The translations under genes were made by a program, and so were the position numbers. The notes below the pieces were generated by a model, which saw only the letters and a program-made list of their open reading frames with translations, did not search any database and was not told the DNA's origin. This document shows, piece after piece, positions 63,853-64,000 of a stretch of DNA of 64,000 nt (position 1 is its first letter; each line of letters begins with the position of its first letter). Origin of the DNA: Neisseria chenwenguii (GTDB taxonomy: Bacteria; Pseudomonadota; Gammaproteobacteria; Burkholderiales; Neisseriaceae); the NCBI RefSeq assembly GCF_002216145.1, contig NZ_CP022278.1, forward strand, positions 992,001 through 1,056,000, in the 5' to 3' direction.

Positions 63853-64000
63853 ATGGATACCAACGAACGTCTTGCGTGGCTGCAACTCGCGCTCACGCCC
63901 TATATCGGCGCGGAGCGTTTTTTGGTTTTGCTCAAACATTTCGGCAGCGCATCGGCCGCGTTGAACGCGCCGGCGGACACCATTGCCAAGCTGGCCGCCC
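63853..64000 (+). CDS. dprA: DNA processing protein DprA, 5' end only
   Basis: The first 49 codons are in the window: MDTNERLAWLQLALTPYIGA, then ERFLVLLKHFGSASAALNAP. This is the N-terminal SAM-like domain of DprA, which loads RecA on incoming single-stranded DNA in transformation. I start it at 63853, with GGAACAACGC upstream; an in-frame ATG five codons earlier lacks a ribosome site. The Rossmann core lies beyond the edge. It fits the DUS-rich, naturally competent background. Confidence 0.88.
   Translation, partial: MDTNERLAWLQLALTPYIGAERFLVLLKHFGSASAALNAPADTIAKLAA

Overview
The window is chromosomal DNA from a member of the Neisseriaceae, almost certainly genus Neisseria. The 10-mer GCCGTCTGAA (the neisserial DNA uptake sequence, DUS) occurs dozens of times on both strands, most often preceded by AG and less often by AT, which points to a commensal species of the AG-DUS dialect rather than to the gonococcus or meningococcus. 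dRS3-type 20-bp repeats (ATTCCC-N8-GGGAAT), a full-length Correia element and the neisserial secE-nusG-rplKAJL-rpoBC locus support this. The species cannot be fixed from the sequence alone.

Region 1 (1-13591) is the right-hand end of an integrated mobile element. Apart from two small oppositely oriented ORFs at 2178-2565, all genes are on the minus strand. In transcription order they are virB1, virB2, virB3, virB4, virB5, virB6, a 64-aa membrane peptide, a 157-aa lipoprotein, virB7, virB8, virB9, virB10, virB11, a 103-aa unknown, ssb and the coupling protein virD4, which runs off the left edge. This is a complete P-type conjugation machine without a relaxase or integrase in view. The element ends at 13544-13591 in the 3' half of a tRNA-Lys gene with no 5' half, followed by that tRNA's original terminator. 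This is the signature of an integrative and conjugative element (ICE) or island inserted at tRNA-Lys. Most gaps between the T4SS genes hold a terminator-like hairpin.

Region 2 (13592-41750) is ordinary neisserial chromosome with many short transcription units closed by inverted DUS pairs. It holds lldP, yggX, a triad-less RBBP9-like protein, small lipoproteins, an exonuclease III-family AP endonuclease, pyrE, a zinc-ribbon gene coupled to argA, the tsaB-rimI-UDG operon, galactarate dehydratase, a methyltransferase, two tandem tiny secreted-type peptides, an AEC permease, rmuC, ubiB, an NlpC/P60 hydrolase, asd, sspA-sspB, nadD-rsfS-rlmH and a NUDIX hydrolase. A second, frameshifted copy of yggX lies about 10 kb from the intact one. 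Long intergenic regions hold a dRS3-containing repeat family and several inverted-repeat elements.

Region 3 (41760-55332) is the transcription/translation core: tRNA-Tyr, tRNA-Gly, tRNA-Thr, tuf, tRNA-Trp, secE, nusG, rplK, rplA, rplJ, rplL, rpoB and rpoC, all on the minus strand. It has a recognisable L10 leader and an rplL-rpoB attenuator-like hairpin.

Region 4 (55430-64000) holds a ferredoxin and rsmD on the minus strand. On the plus strand are fmt (directly downstream of a Correia element), rsmB, a DUF4390 protein, the ntrY-ntrX two-component system and the start of dprA. NtrX lacks the ATPase and sigma-54 contact motifs of its family.
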